Below the pieces are notes generated by a model, which ran no database searches, was not told the DNA's origin, and saw only the letters and a list, made by a program, of their open reading frames with translations. A DNA stretch of 64,000 bases from Diphasiastrum complanatum (taxonomy: Eukaryota > Streptophyta > Lycopodiopsida > Lycopodiales > Lycopodiaceae). Position numbers and translations under genes: made by a program. Positions 1 through 12,606 of this stretch are shown here, in pieces (position 1 is the first letter of the stretch; each line of letters starts with the position of its first letter). The stretch lies in NCBI GenBank assembly GCA_029204225.1, contig CM055113.1, positions 25,657,462-25,721,461 of the forward strand, in the 5' to 3' direction.

Positions 1-1720
1 AGGCTTTGCAATGAAGTGAGAAAGTCCTTCACGGGAGGTGAAAGCTTGATGTTTGTGACGAGTATAGCCACAAGAGAATTTCTTCCAACCTATGAAGAAC
101 TAGGTGGATTGCTTTTGCAAGAAGAGCAACGTCAAGAGAATTTGAATCATCGTAACAGGAGCTATGATCAAGCTCTTGCAGTTAGAGGATGAGGTGGAAG
201 ATTTGGCCGTGGAAGGTATCAATCGAGAGAAGGAAACTCGAGCTGAAGATCATTTCAACAATTTCATGAGCAGTCAATGATAGTCCAAATAGAGGCAATT
301 GGAATCAAGGCCGAGGTCAAGGACGTGGCTATTCAAGACAAAATAAACCTAGAAATTGTAGGTACTACAACAAACTTGGCCACTGGGAGCGTGAATACAT
401 CAAGAAACAGAAGGAGATAGAACAAAGAAAAGACAAATGGCAAGCGAGAAATTATGCTGATCAACATCAATTTGATGACTATTATTATGAAGATAATTAT
501 ACTGATCAACATCAATACGATGATGATCAATATGAAGATGATACAGGTGAGAGTTCAAAATACAACATTAATGACAAGTGATGAAGCCAAGAATACTTGG
601 TACATTGATAGTGGTGCATCCAAGCACATGACTTCAAGGAAAGATTGGTTTTCTGAACTCAAGGAAACTGACAATGGTGATGAGTGGTACTAGTGAAGTT
701 AGCCAGCGGGAAGATAAAGCAGATAAGCGATGTGGAATATGCACCTGACTTATCTAACAATCTACTATTTGTTGGGACGATGGCTGATCAACAACTCAAG
801 GTTGAGTTTGACAGCGACACAAATCTCGTTTGACAGTGACACATATCTCGTCAAGGACATCAAGAATCACTACAAAGTGATTGCTACAGGAGCCAGAGTC
901 AACGGGAATCGACTCTACAAATTGAATGCGAAATCTTTTACTCAAGCTATGGTTAGCATTGTTGATAGTTGAAGTGACCTTTGGCATCAAAATTTTGGTC
1001 ATATTAGTGCTCAAAGCTTGCAAATCCTTAAAAGAGGTAATCTAGTTGTTGGATTGCATGATATCTCTTTTGAAGGAAAAATTTATTAGGGTTGCATTTT
1101 GGGAAAATAGCATAGAGAGAGATTCCCCAAATATGGAGCAAGAAAGTAATGAGGTAAAATCAAACAGTTGGAGAAGTTCATTTACTTTGTGACTGCTACA
1201 TGAGTCACAAGTCAGAAGAAAGCCGCTGTTGTGAGATGTTTGAATAAATGAGCTTGTGCTAGTTGACTTGGCAAGTTGGGAATTTTGAACATAGAAACAG
1301 TGTGCTACAATTAGGATTCAGAACATTACTTGTTACAACGGTTGATGCATGAAGTAGAAGCTCGTGCAAGTAAATGGTAACTATATGTTCTATCATTGCT
1401 ATTTCTGCTTTCTATGGTTGGAAGATCCAGCAAATGGACGTTAAATCTGCTTTTCTTAATGGAGTGCTAGATGAAGAGGTGTACTTAGTACAACCTCAAG
1501 GATTTGTTAAGCCAAGGAGAGAGCATCTCGTTTGTAAGCTTAACAAAGCCATTTATGGATTGAAGCAAGCACCACAGGCATGGTACTCTTGCATTGATGA
1601 ACACTTCAAGTGAAGGGGAATGGTAAAGAGTGATGTTGATCCTAATCTTTACATTCTAAGGCAAGATTAAGGCTCTTCCTTCAAGGAACATGGTGACAGT
1701 GGATAACTTTTCAGATTCAG
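1..1720 (+). pseudogene. C1: decayed Copia gag-protease-RT fragment, integrase deleted
   Basis: This is a remnant of a Ty1/Copia polyprotein, read on the + strand in several shifted frames and cut by the window start. About 100-200 resembles the C-terminal part of Gag (EEQRQ, then a Gly/Arg-rich stretch). A zinc knuckle near 355-400 (CRYYNKLGHWEREY) has Tyr at two of its Cys positions. The protease active-site block WYIDSGASKHMTS lies at about 598-640. A GAG-pre-integrase segment with LWHQNFGH lies at about 975-1060. The reverse transcriptase N-terminal half at 1374-1613 carries MDVKSAFLNG and YGLKQAPQAWYS. The integrase core between GAG-pre and RT is missing, and RT ends before the YVDD box. 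Stops and frameshifts are frequent, so it cannot make a protein. No LTR is visible for it. Confidence 0.82.
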
Positions 1721-2890
1721 GGAATTAGTTCATGGCAAAGTATTTGTTCCAAACATTTAGCCAAGAACTTACCAATTGTAAGTTCCTATCTTTCTTTTCC
1801 CCCTTAAACACTTTCATGAAACTACATGCTTCTTCTGATTGGCTAACCTAGACTCTAAGTCTTGGTTTCTTTGATTAGTTTCAAGAAGCTGCTTATTAGT
1901 GGCTTGAATTTGTTGGTATAAAAGTTCAAGAGCTTGTGCCACATTGGATGGGTTTGATAGATCAAATGTTGGGTTTTCATTGGTTTGATCCATTGGGGTT
2001 GCTTGTCTATTTTTCTATTATGCAAATACAACAACAAGTGCTCAAATTAGAATGATAGAAATGCTTCAATTGTTACATCCAATGCAAATAAAAATCATTT
2101 ACTTCTATTCATTCAATCTTATTGTTTGTAAGCTCAATCCAAGCCTACTATTTGCAAGCTTAATCCAAGCTTAAGAGAAAAACAACAACAAGCTACATTT
2201 GTCTTAATCAAAAACAAAAATGAAAACCAAATCTTTATGTAAACTTCAATTAACTAATCCAAAGTAATTTTTACATAAAGTTCCCATTCCAATTCTAATT
2301 CCATTTGTCATTTCAAAAGCAACCAAAGTTTTCACATTTCTCACTATTCTAGATTTCCAAATCCATGAAACTAGTGTCTAGAAATGGATAACTAATGAAG
2401 CTTTATGAAAACTTCAATTTTCAGATCTGATTTTTAGATTGACAGGTTTGAAAATCATAACTTCATAATGACAAAAAAATAGAACTTCAAAACTTGTTTT
2501 ATGCACAAAGTTACACTACCATTCCCTTCCTACATTGCCATCTTCATGAAAGTAGGAGATAGAAAGGTGTAACTAATGAAGTTTGAATGAAAACTTCACT
2601 TTTCAGAACTGATTTTCAGATTTATAGGTATGATTTACAGGTCTTTTCAGATTTTCAGATTTACAATGAAACACACTTATGATCTTTTTCACCTCGTCTC
2701 CGTATCTACAAAACCAGACACATAATTAATAATTTTTCTATATGCATTCAACATTACTAGGTAAAATTCAAGGATCTTGTTTTAAATTAGGGGCTTACAT
2801 TTTGTCCATTACGAGTGAAGATAAAATTTCATGGCACATCAGGTCAATCCAAGCATATGCCAAAGGTCTTCTAGGCTACACTCCCTGTTA
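1721..2890. other. Spacer without a gene; two diverged direct repeats
   Basis: No coding signal was recognised. Two related stretches, about 2388-2450 and 2566-2628, share blocks such as TAACTAATGAAG and GAAAACTTCA in the same order and lie about 178 bp apart, so they look like an old tandem duplication. The rest is AT-rich. Confidence 0.5.
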
Positions 2891-3708
2891 GTATAAACTT
2901 TTCATATTTCATCGTGAGGCAAATGTATGGATATTTCTGCCTCTTGCCGATTCGTCTCAGTGTCACATTTGACATGAAATATGATACCTTATGGTCATTG
3001 TTCGGCAAGAGAGCTTACACCTTATTAAATATCCTTTGTGCTCCATTTCATTTGAATCCCATGCAACAAATATGTTATCCAATAGTGATGATTTTGTTGC
3101 TTCCCAAGCCCACATGTGTTTGTTTTCCTAAAGGGGACAATCTTAAATATGGCAACAAATACGGTGATCGACACATAGATGCTAGAATAGGCTCATTTGG
3201 ATTCGAATGTTGGCTTCGTATTCCCAATAATCTCTTTGAGAATTTGCCTCTTCATTAATTCAATAGTCAATTGGTCAGCACATACCCACTCATGAGAATC
3301 GATTGGAGGCTCAGAAAGTGATGCTAGTTTGTCATGGCCGAAGTTTTTTTTTTAAAACTTCGTACCTGTGATCGTAAAAGAAAATGCCCATTTTGATTAT
3401 GCCAGAGGATGTCAACCCACCATATATTAGCTCTCCATATTTGGTGTGTATGGCGGAAAATTTTCCAATGAAGGACTTCACGTTTTGCCAATAGAAGCTA
3501 TTTGAAGGAAAGACATCTGCACCAAGCATTAATGCAACATTATTATCCATTACAATGACATAAGAATAATTCAAACATGATAGTTAACAGAAGAATAAAA
3601 GAGGTGAGACCTACAATGTGACTGTATGGTTCTATCAGCAACAGCCACATCCAATAAAATATCTCAATGCATGTATACGTGTTGCACTTTTGCAAGATAT
3701 TTGTTGTA
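2891..3708. other. Unassigned stretch with two short ORFs
   Basis: A 114-codon ORF on + (2914-3258) and an 80-codon ORF on - (3332-3574) are open, but I recognise neither product and see no conserved motif, signal peptide or splice structure. They may be chance ORFs or scraps of a captured gene. They are listed so the stretch is accounted for. Confidence 0.25.
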
Positions 3709-3718
3709 TGGACGCCAA

Positions 3719-4891
3719 TGTCTACAGATGCATCTCCTAGCTCTACTTCTCTATTAGCACCTATTCATCTTCTATTTGCAGAGATTCTCTCCTTGTGTGC
3801 TACAATTATGCTGACAGACTGCTATGTATAATATATTGGTAGTGTGTCCCGCCTGTCAATGGCACACCTATGACCTAATTTCGGTCCTTTATTGACAATG
3901 GTAGCTCATCTTGGATATAGGATCTGTCACAAACTCATTCTTCTACTTTCTACAGACTGCTGCAGTTCTTGCTTTATTGTTACAAACTATAGATTATTAT
4001 TAAACCAATATGAGAAAGGAACAAAGAATTAAACTTAATCTACTCCTACTGAAATCACAGGATCAACACAACAATATTTAACTGAAATCTTAGAACCTAC
4101 AAAGTGCTTCTTACAACTATCACTCAACAGCTATAAGAAGAACTCCTCATGGAACCAAAAATCAGGAAACATCAAATCAGTGGAATGGTGGATCAATCTC
4201 CAATTCCTACATATCTACTTGATGCTAACACAAATGGGAATCCTACAAAGTGCTTGTTACAACTGTCACTCAACAGTTGTAAGAAGAACTCCTCAGGCCC
4301 ATAACTAGAAAGCATATGAATTGAGTAGAATGATGGATCAGCCTCCAAGCCTTACACATCTACCTGACACTAATCCCCAACCAATTCTTAAAAGAAAAAT
4401 AAACAACAACAAACACATTCATACGTCAATACCCAAACTATATGCATGAAGATGGAGCATGGAAAGAAATACAAGTAGTAGAATCTTCAATTCAAGGAAC
4501 AACAACATCTCAGTACATAATACAAACTATGGAACTCGTGGAGGAGTCCTCTATCTATACCCATGAGTCCATGAATCCAATTGTAACATAATCTGGATTC
4601 CACCTCTTACAACGGAGTGAACCCCACTCTATAAGGATTTGAGTTTCACCTCTTACTTGATAATAGGAGGCCTCTTTATTAAAAACATGCCTTGAGATAG
4701 TCGAAATTGCTAGCTCTCACATGGCTATCTATCTTTCGAGAATTACCATGGGGCTCACAAAATATTCATTTAGCGTATCACTAGTAATTGTCGTGCTCTC
4801 AGACTTGGCTCCCAACTTCATCTCTACTCTAAGCCCTTTTTGGGTGATGAGACACTGCATCGACACGTTAGGGTCATGGCATTAGCTAACA
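3719..4891 (-). repeat. E1 3' LTR
   Basis: This copy matches 10366-11580 along its length at roughly 92-94% by eye, with a gap of about 45 bp near 3815. On the - strand it starts TGTTAGC at 4891. The low-coordinate boundary is ambiguous: TG at 3719 or TG at 3709, because the PBS-like text TTGGCGTCCA continues past 3719. A TATA-like TTATAGAG lies at about 4630 on the - strand. Confidence 0.75.
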
Positions 4892-4908
4892 TTATCCTCC
4901 TCCTATAG
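4892..4908 (-). other. E1 polypurine tract
   Basis: On the - strand the sequence just before the 3' LTR reads AGGAGGAGGATAA. This is the expected plus-strand primer of an LTR retrotransposon and fixes the element's orientation. Confidence 0.7.
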
Positions 4909-5051
4909 TGTTGCAAGTCCCACTGCAATGCCTCAGGTTTGACGCCTAATTCTTGGAAAGGCATGGATCAGCATTTGCCTGCATAAAACCAAGAACTTAT
5001 TGGTTGATATCATCGTGCTTTTCGGCAATACTTCAAACTCACAGCAGATTA

Positions 5052-6620
5052 TCAAGATAGTCCTACGTAACTGAGAGTCTCTTGCTTGTCATTTTCAGCT
5101 TTCTTTTTGTCAAGAGACTTCTCATAGCCTATCTTCTTTCTGATGGCTTCGAATGTGATTAATCTCATTTTTATGCCCAATGGAATAGGTTCCAAATAAG
5201 GCCTAACCACTGGTATAAGCTTGTATGTGTACCAGCTCTCGATCATCTGAACATATTCTCCTTTGGAAAATTGCCTTTGGACCTTTTCTTTGGATTTTTG
5301 AGACAATTCTCTCATAAGTCTTGCCAAATAATCATGAATTGCCTTGGCACTCGTTGTATCCTCCTTCTGCTTCAGGGTATTTCCTCATTTCTTCTTTCAG
5401 TCGAAGTCCCGACATCATCGACACTCTTGTCTTGGCAAGAAGAGTAGAACTTTCAATTGGTAGGTCACACAAAACTTGGGTTATCAGTCTTCAAGGGGGT
5501 TATGAAACTGGTGATAGAAACAGATTGAGATGGATGGGTTGATGATTGTAGGGAAACATGATGAGGAGTTTGGTGAAAGGTGAAACGACTGACAATATTA
5601 CAATTGCAGCTTTAGATCTTTGTAGTGTCAAGACTTGATCACAAATTACTTGGTATGGATCTCACTTTATCTTGCAGGTCCACTATCATCTTCATCTTTT
5701 CCTTTGATCCATTATTTGTTGAGACTCGGCCAAGATCTTGTCTTGCTTCTTGATCTTTTTTTTTGTATTGACCTTTTCAGCTGGATCTCTTTGATTCTTT
5801 TTCTTTATTTTGTAATATCTTTTCTTGTAGTTTCACTTGTTTTCTTAAATATTGTTTCTAGCTAACCAACCAATGTAGGTGATAGTTGGTCTTCACATAA
5901 CACTATAATGACCTTTTAGCTGTCTTGGTATAGGATCTGAAAAGAGATGAATAGTGAGATGGTGGAATAATAGAAAGATGTAAGGTAAGGTGGTGGTGGT
6001 GGTGGTGGTATTCTGATGATGGAAGTTGTGGTGGTAGTGATATTGGTAGATGATATGGATGATATAACAGACATGGAAGTAGATACAGATGTTGTGGCAA
6101 GAGAATTGGATGATGGAATGTGAATGATGTGGATGTAGGAGTGGTTAAAGGAGAAGACTGATTTTCCAATGCTTGTACTTCCCCCTCCTTAAGGATCTTC
6201 ATCTCCCCGGTGTCAAAACCTGAGGTTTATGACTGGGGTGCTTCTTCTGGTTGAATCCCATTGGATTGCTCACCTATCTTATTTAGTGGAATCAACTACA
6301 AGTGTATCTTTTGCTTGTGTAGTTGCAGCAACTCCCTTTCACCCTTTCCTGAATCTGTTGCCTATGGTGGATGTGGAAATGCGACCACAAAATCAACTGG
6401 TTGTTGGATGCAAGGCGACGATGGCAGTAGTTGGAATGTCCCAGTTGGTGATGGGGACCTGGATTTTGAAGCAGCAGGTGATTGAACTTGTGGTGATTAT
6501 GGCTAATGAGTATCCATCAACGGTAGTTGTTGGGAGGAAGTGGCAGGTGATATTTGTTTGTTGCTGATTTGGTCTACAATTTGCATTCCTCTTCATGAAG
6601 ATTGTCTCACTACTACACAT
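5052..6620 (-). pseudogene. E1 remnant of the post-pol coiled-coil ORF
   Basis: This is a broken coding region on the - strand just upstream of the E1 polypurine tract. From 5' to 3' it shows a Ser/Pro/Gln-rich stretch (about 6600-6210), a His/Pro/Ser low-complexity stretch ending TKTAKRSL (6202-5903), a Lys/Glu/Gln-rich coiled-coil-like stretch in shifted frames (about 5860-5640), and a basic C-terminal piece (5327-5052, starting MARLMRELSQKSKEK). The order matches the downstream ORF of E2 (29880-27474): low-complexity Thr/Pro stretch, KLTAAAKRSM, coiled coil, basic tail. The similarity is weak and judged by eye. Function is unknown; stops and frameshifts exclude a full product. Confidence 0.45.
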
Positions 6621-7690
6621 TTGGTGATATAGGCATTTTTGATAGTATCCAAGCTATACTTTCATTGAATAAATGACTCATTTAGTTGGTCTGTTAGTTG
6701 ATGCCATTGGTTGAGTCTTCGGGTAATTGCTTAAGATAGAATCCCTTGGTTGAAAGATATTGTTGAAGTTTGATCAAGAGATTTGATTGAAGTCGGTGTG
6801 ATTGTAGCACTATGTGAGAGCATTGGTCATGACACTCAGGTAGAACATTGGGTGGACTGCTAGATTGGAACATTTGGTCGACATACGTTGGACCAAATTT
6901 TCATAATGTCTCTGTAGTTGACTCAAAGACCAATATCTCTACTATAAGCATGAATCAACTGTGAAGTGACATAAATTTCTCATGAACTTGGATTGCACAA
7001 ATATTCTAAACTCTCTATAAGGTGATCTGGAGATGGATAGATAAATAAAATATTCATTCTTGAGCTATTCTACAAGTATGACTTGTCATTTACAGAGAGT
7101 CGATAAATGCAGAGTGCTTGTCAAACAAAAAATTCATGCAGCAGAGAGTGGATGCCAGATAGTGCCGATGGTGGAAAACTTCGGTTGAACCTCTCAGTCT
7201 AGGAGACTCGGTTTGAGTTCCTTAGTGAAGATTCGGTTGAAGAGTTCGGTGGAAGAGAGTTGGCTCAAAACATTCGGATGGAAGCCTCGGCTAAAGAGCC
7301 TTGGTTTTAACATTCAGTGGATTTTGGTAATATACGAACCATCAGATATAACATCGGATGTAAGATAGAAAAATGGTCTCATTGAATGTATTTCAATCAA
7401 TATGAAATAGTCAAGCATTGGACATGAATCGGATGTGACGAGATTGAGGAGTCAGATATAAAATATGGTGACTCTGTGAAGTTCTTGTTGGATGTAGCTT
7501 TAGTTATAGTATAGAATCTTGTCGGATCTTCTATTATTTATAGTCTCGTATGTATTTGGGCATGAATGGACATGTATTTTGTCATTGACTGAATCGTATA
7601 CTAAAATCAGATTAACAATATGAGATTTTGTATTGATTGTTTTTGAATTGATAGGATATGATTAATATGTCAAATCAACCTTGAAAATCT
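6621..7690. other. E1 interior, non-coding, with degenerate TCGGTTGA units
   Basis: No ORF is supported. At about 7170-7330 the motif TTCGGTTGAAG and variants recur at irregular spacing. They resemble the cores of the 25-bp arrays in E2 (TCGGTYGAGAT). Confidence 0.5.
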
Positions 7691-7719
7691 GAGCAATGGT
7701 GACCATGATATTTCATCGA

Positions 7720-10140
7720 ATGTATTTTGAAGTTCGTCGGATGCCAACTGTGGGATGCAAAAGGAATGCAAGGTAGGATGTAACAAAATGCACTAGCGGA
7801 TGCAAATGAAGGTATAGGACGTTAGATGAAGGTTGGTGGATGCAATGGGCGATCCATGGAACTGATGAGACAAGACGTCGGATGGAACTGAGATGCCTCC
7901 GTCGAATGAAACTGATGAAAAAAAGTGTCGGATGCAAATGAAGATGGAGGACGTCGGATGGAGGTTAGCGGATGCAATGGACATCGGTTGGAATTGAATC
8001 AAAAAAAAAAAGTAGACTAAATTGAAAAAGAAAAGTGGATGAAAAAATAAAATAAAATATTGAAAAATTTACAAAGGATCGAAAAATTGTAAGAGGTCGA
8101 AAAATAAAGAATCAAAAAAAAAATTGGGTCGAAAAATAGAATTTGAAAATGAAACTAAAACTCAAAAAATAAATTCGAAAAATTAGGACTCTAAAAATCA
8201 TGGAATCAAAAAATTAGTGACTCAAAAAAGAAGAACTCGAAAAATAAGAAAAAAGTTAGAATCGCAAAATAATTGATCGATCGAATCTAGGATCGAAAAA
8301 AATATGGGATCGAGAAATTTAGGATCGAAAAAATATGACTCAAAAAAATAAGGGTCCAAAAAATCTTGGATCGAAAACATAATGTATCAAAAAATGAATG
8401 GGCCGAAAAAAAAACATGGATTGAAAAAAACTAGGATCGAAAAATGTAGAATATGATTGAAAAATTGTACAGTATCCGAAAAAATTTAAATGATCGAAAA
8501 AATCTGATTGTAGATATCAAAAAAATTTAAATTATTCGAGTCGATATAGTATCAAAAATTTCTGAAAAACATAAATTTGCGTATTGAAAAACTCAAGTAT
8601 GACAAAAATGATAATAGATTATAAAAACCTAACAAACTTGAAAAAAATTCAAAAAATGACAAATGGAAAAACTCAAAAAAAAAAACTTGCAAATGGCAAA
8701 AATTTGAGAAAAGCCTCGAAAAACTCGAAAATCTAAAAAAGTCAAGAAAAAATTCTCGGAAAGGTCAAACAATTTAAAATCTGAAAAAACTTTAAAAATT
8801 GAAAAACTCAAAAAACTCGAAGAATTATAAAACTTGAAAAATTATAAAATTCCAAAAAACTCGAAAAAATTATAAAACGTGAAAAAATTCGAAGAAACCT
8901 AAAAAACTTGAAAAATTCTGAAAAATTAGAGTTGAGTATTGAAAAATTGAAAAGTATGGAAAAAATTGGAATCGAAAAATGAAAAGTATTGAAAAAATTA
9001 TAATGTATCGAAAATCCAAAATTTTAAAAAAACTCAAAAAAAAATAGAAAAAACGTCGGATTGAACTGTAGATGAGGGTGGCGAATGTAAATGCAGATGA
9101 AGACTGTCGGATGCAATTGAAGAGAAAGGGCGATCGATGCAAATGAGATGGATGTTGGATACAATTGGAACTGAAGGACGTCGGTTGTAAAAAATGTGGG
9201 ATGCAAGATAAAAAAATGATAAAAAAATAGCGGATGCAAACGGAAAGTCATTGGATACAAGTGAGATGGAGGTCCGATGCAACTGGGAAGACATTGTGAA
9301 TGGAAGGTCGAAAAATAATCATAGAATCGAAATTTTTTACTAAAGTAGAAATGCCATTGTATAAAAAAAAAACACTAACGAATGGAACTAGGAAGACGAC
9401 GAATGCAAAACACTAGATCGAAAGAGTTAAGAAATAAAAAATTAAGGGTCAGATGGAGGGTGGTGGATGCAATGAAAAATGAGAGTCGTTGGATACAATT
9501 AGGGGCGTTAGATGCAAATGAGGATGGTAGTCGGAGGCAATGGTTGGAAGGCATTGGTGGATTTAATTTAGAAGCCAGTAGCGGATGAGTTCATCGGCTC
9601 TAGAGACAATAGCTCATCGGATGAAAATTTTCAGAGCTCAAAAAAGTTCGAAATTATGAGAAACTTGAAATATTAGAAAATTCGAGAATGTCTAAAATTA
9701 AAAAAAAATTCGTCGGTGGAAGCGTCGGACGCAAAGTAGTTGGATGCAATCTTCAAAAAGAGTTTGTTTTGTTTTTTTTTTTTTGCCGATCATCGGATGC
9801 GATCGTCAAAAAACGTCTTGACGTGCAGTTCGTCGTCCGATGGAATTGTCAGATGCAATTTTCTTGAAAAAAACTTAAAATTTTTCAAGAGCTCAAAAAA
9901 AAATTGGAACAACTCGAAAAAATTTTGAGAGACTCAAAATCGAGAATATTGTCGGTTGCAGTTTTTGAAAAAAAAAAAAAAACAATTTGTGATTTTTTTG
10001 TTGTTGGCGATGCACGACGGACGGAAAACTAGTAAACTTCGGAAAAAAAAAACTAGAAAAACGACGGATGTAATGAGCAGTGGATGCAAAAATCGAGACT
10101 GGCGGTGCCCAGAAACACAAAATAGCAGTGCGACGGTGGG
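7720..10140. repeat. E1 degenerate repeat zone (GTCGGATGCAA units and A-rich TCGAAAAA tract)
   Basis: Two kinds of repeat alternate. At 7730-8000, 9050-9290 and 9390-10120 the core GTCGGATGCAA or GTCGGATGGA recurs every 20-40 bp. At about 8000-9040 the unit is A-rich, around GATCGAAAAAT or CTCGAAAAA, with little else. Open frames across these zones translate the repeat (Ser/Leu/His/Phe-rich) and are not genes. The zone sits where E2 has its array B, gag-pol and array C, so it may be what remains of the untranslated regions after gag-pol was lost. Confidence 0.65.
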
Positions 10141-10350
10141 TTTCTAGAAAGTTTGGGGTGAGTTCGCATAGATCTGACTGATCAATAGAGTTGTCTTGAA
10201 TCAATTACGATCTGACAAACAATAAAGAATGCGTGCTTGTGAGAAATAGAAATTGAGGAGAGCAAGCAACGCAAACAAAAGTAAATAAGAGTTGAATGAT
10301 GAGTTGATAAAAGCAAGTTCTATGGATCAAAAGCCAAGAAGGCTGACAAT

Positions 10351-10364
10351 GACAATTGGCGCCA
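10351..10364 (-). other. E1 primer-binding site
   Basis: Read on the - strand, TGGCGCCAATTGTC follows the 5' LTR after one base. TGGCGCC is complementary to the GGCGCCA 3' ends carried by tRNAs such as tRNA-Lys. Only the first seven bases match well, so the tRNA cannot be named. Confidence 0.5.
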
Positions 10365-10365
10365 A

Positions 10366-11580
10366 TGTTTACAGATGCATCTCCTAGCTCTACTTCTCTA
10401 TTAGAACCTATTCATCTTCTATTTGCAGCAATTCTCTCCTTGTGTGCTGCAATTCTTCTGACAGAGATTCTAGTAAACAACAGGTCTACTATGGCTTCTA
10501 GTGACTTTCACTATGTAGTATATTGGTAGTGTGTCCCGCCTGTCAATGTCACATCTACAACCTGATTTTGGTCCTTTATTGACAATGGTAGCTCATATTG
10601 GATATAGGATTTGTCAGGAACTCATTATTCTACTTTCTACAGACTGCTTCAGTTCTTATTTTATTGTTATAGACTGTAGATTATTATTAAACTAATCTGA
10701 ACAAGGAACATGGAATTAAACTTAATCTACTCCTACTGAAATTACAAAATCAACACAACAACCTCTAACTAAAATCTCAAAACCTACAAAGTGCTTCTTA
10801 CAACTATCACTCAACAGTTATAAGAAGAACTCCTCAAGGAGCCAAAAACCAGAAAACATCAGATATCAGTGGAATGGTGGACCAAACTCCAAGTCCGACA
10901 CATCTACCTGATGCTAACACAAATGGGAATCCTACAAAGTGCTTGTTACAACTGTCACTCAACAGTTGTAAGAAGAACTCCTCAGAGAGCCGATAACTAG
11001 GAAGCATCTGAGCTGAGTAGAATGATGGATCAGCCTCCAAGCCATGCACATCTATCAGATACTAATCCCAAACCAATCCTTAAAAGAAAAATGAACAACA
11101 ACAAACACATTCATACATTAGTACCCAAACTATATGCATGAAGATGGAGCATGGAAAGAAATGCAAGTAGTAGAATCTTCAATTCAAGGAGCAACGATAT
11201 TTCAGTACATAATACATAATATGGAACTCGTGGAGGAGGCCTCTATCTATACCCACGAGTTGGTGAACCCAATTGTAACATAATTTGGATTCCACCTCTT
11301 ACAACGGAGTGAACCCCAAACTATAAAAATTTGATTTCCACCTCTTACTTGATAATAGGAGGCCTCTTTATTAAAAACATAACTTAAGTTGAGATAGTCT
11401 AAATTGCTGGCTCCCATATGGCTATCTATCTTTCAAGAATTACCATGGGGCTCACATAATATTCATTTAGTGTATCACTAGTAATTCTCAGACTCAACTC
11501 TCAACTTCATCTCTGCTATAAGCCCTTTTTGGGTGATGAGACACTGCATCGACACGTTAGGGGCATGGCATCAGCTAACA
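10366..11580 (-). repeat. E1 5' LTR
   Basis: The 1215-bp partner of 3719-4891. In + coordinates it begins TGTTTACAG and ends GCTAACA at 11580; reading right to left it is the promoter-bearing LTR. It holds about 45 bp near 10466-10515 that the other copy lacks. A TATA-like TTTTTATAG lies near 11325 on the - strand. Confidence 0.75.
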
Positions 11581-11892
11581 ATCAATCTTGAAATCGTGGA
11601 TCCTTCCTTTCCAATCGTAGTCTTGGTTGTTTCGCTTCCTTTGCAACCTTGTGAGTTCCTTTTCCCGAGGGTTGCATGTAAACCCAATCAAAAGTTGAGA
11701 ATGTATATGAGGCACCCAATCTGCATTGGAATCTTTGATGTGTGCAACAATGGAAGCCAATTGATTTTTGATTGACTGGAGGCCATAATTTATGTAATGA
11801 TAATGTAAGATATGCAAAATAGTGTGTGAGAGCTTCAGATAAGCTGAACAGAAATGAAAAAATAGAATGTTTGTTGAATATACAAAATAAGC

Positions 11893-11950
<58 letters not shown>

Positions 11951-12229
11951 GATACAAACTTGTGAACATTCAAAATTTGAAATAAGGACTAGGCTCACTT
12001 AGCACTTGGCTGCTAGTAGATAGACAAACTAGTTATTGCTTTATGTAGGGTTAATGTTAGACATGTACTTTGTGGGCCACACTTGATTTAATTCGCACCA
12101 TTGAATTTGCCATGTCATATGGACCATTCTTTCTCAATTGTCAATATTTTATTGGTACACGTGTCATCATTAACACTAACTGTAATTAGGAAAGAGGCCC
12201 TTTTTTAGTCCAAAAAGGCTTCTTTGCCT
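11581..12229. other. Spacer with GA microsatellite
   Basis: No gene is supported. The (AG)n tract at 11893-11949 generates long Ser/Leu ORFs on the - strand that are artefacts of the repeat. Confidence 0.7.
11893..11949. repeat. (AG)n microsatellite
   Basis: About 28 AG dinucleotides with one interruption (AT near 11899). Confidence 0.95.
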
Positions 12230-12600
12230 TCAAACCACGATGGTCAGAAACAACATATCTATCAAGTTTGTGTAGCTCACACCTTGTCTCTTGCCTTCGG
12301 CAATCAAGACTTCATTGCTTTTGATCAAGCAAGAATCATGAACAAATTCCACTTTGAGCCCTTTGTCAATCATTTGACACACACTAAGAAGATTCTTAGT
12401 AATCGAAGGTATGAACAAAACATTCTTCAAATGAACATTCCCATTTGTAGATAAGAAAAAATAAATGCACCTTGATCACACCTTTACCACCATTGGCCAC
12501 GTTGATGACCTTCTTCTCTTCTTCATAAGGCACCAAAGAAGTGAAAGTACTCTTTGTGACATGCCATATGAAATTTTGCTTCAATATCAATCCACCATGG
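12230..12600 (-). pseudogene. Copia protease / GAG-pre fragment
   Basis: On the - strand the block VLFIPSITKNLLSV followed by QMIDKGLKVEF (12430-12330) is the segment after the protease in Ty1/Copia polyproteins and is very like the same block in C2. Sequence upstream, to about 12600, resembles the rest of the protease in shifted frames but its DSGA box is lost. It is a scrap of about 370 bp with no LTR, abutting repeat R1. Confidence 0.6.
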
Positions 12601-12606
12601 ATCATT

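Larger units (their letters stand above)
3719..11580 (-). mobile_element. E1: non-autonomous LTR retrotransposon, gag-pol absent
   Basis: Two direct repeats of about 1.2 kb bound a 5.5 kb interior. On the - strand each repeat starts TGTTAGCTRATGCC. The interior next to the left repeat carries the polypurine tract AGGAGGAGGATAA, and next to the right repeat a TGGCGCC primer-binding site, so the element reads right to left. No gag, protease, RT or integrase was found inside; only a decayed coiled-coil ORF near the 3' end and long zones of degenerate repeats. LTR layout and the interior ORF resemble E2 (26424-40779), so E1 is probably a large-deletion (LARD-type) relative. No matching target duplication was found: gccaa or ttgta on the left, depending on the boundary, against atcaa on the right. 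Confidence 0.75.

Noticed and set aside
3709-3720. PBS-like TTGGCGTCCA outside the E1 3' LTR as evidence of a tandem LTR-interior-LTR array
   Set aside because: Only about 10 bp match; it may instead be the true LTR end, and no further interior sequence follows.
6229-6567. 112-codon + strand ORF in E1
   Set aside because: It is opposite the low-complexity part of the decayed E1 ORF, with no motif and skewed composition.
11575-11998. Two long Ser/Leu ORFs on - around 11.6-12.0 kb
   Set aside because: Their length comes from the (AG)n microsatellite; the rest shows no protein motif.
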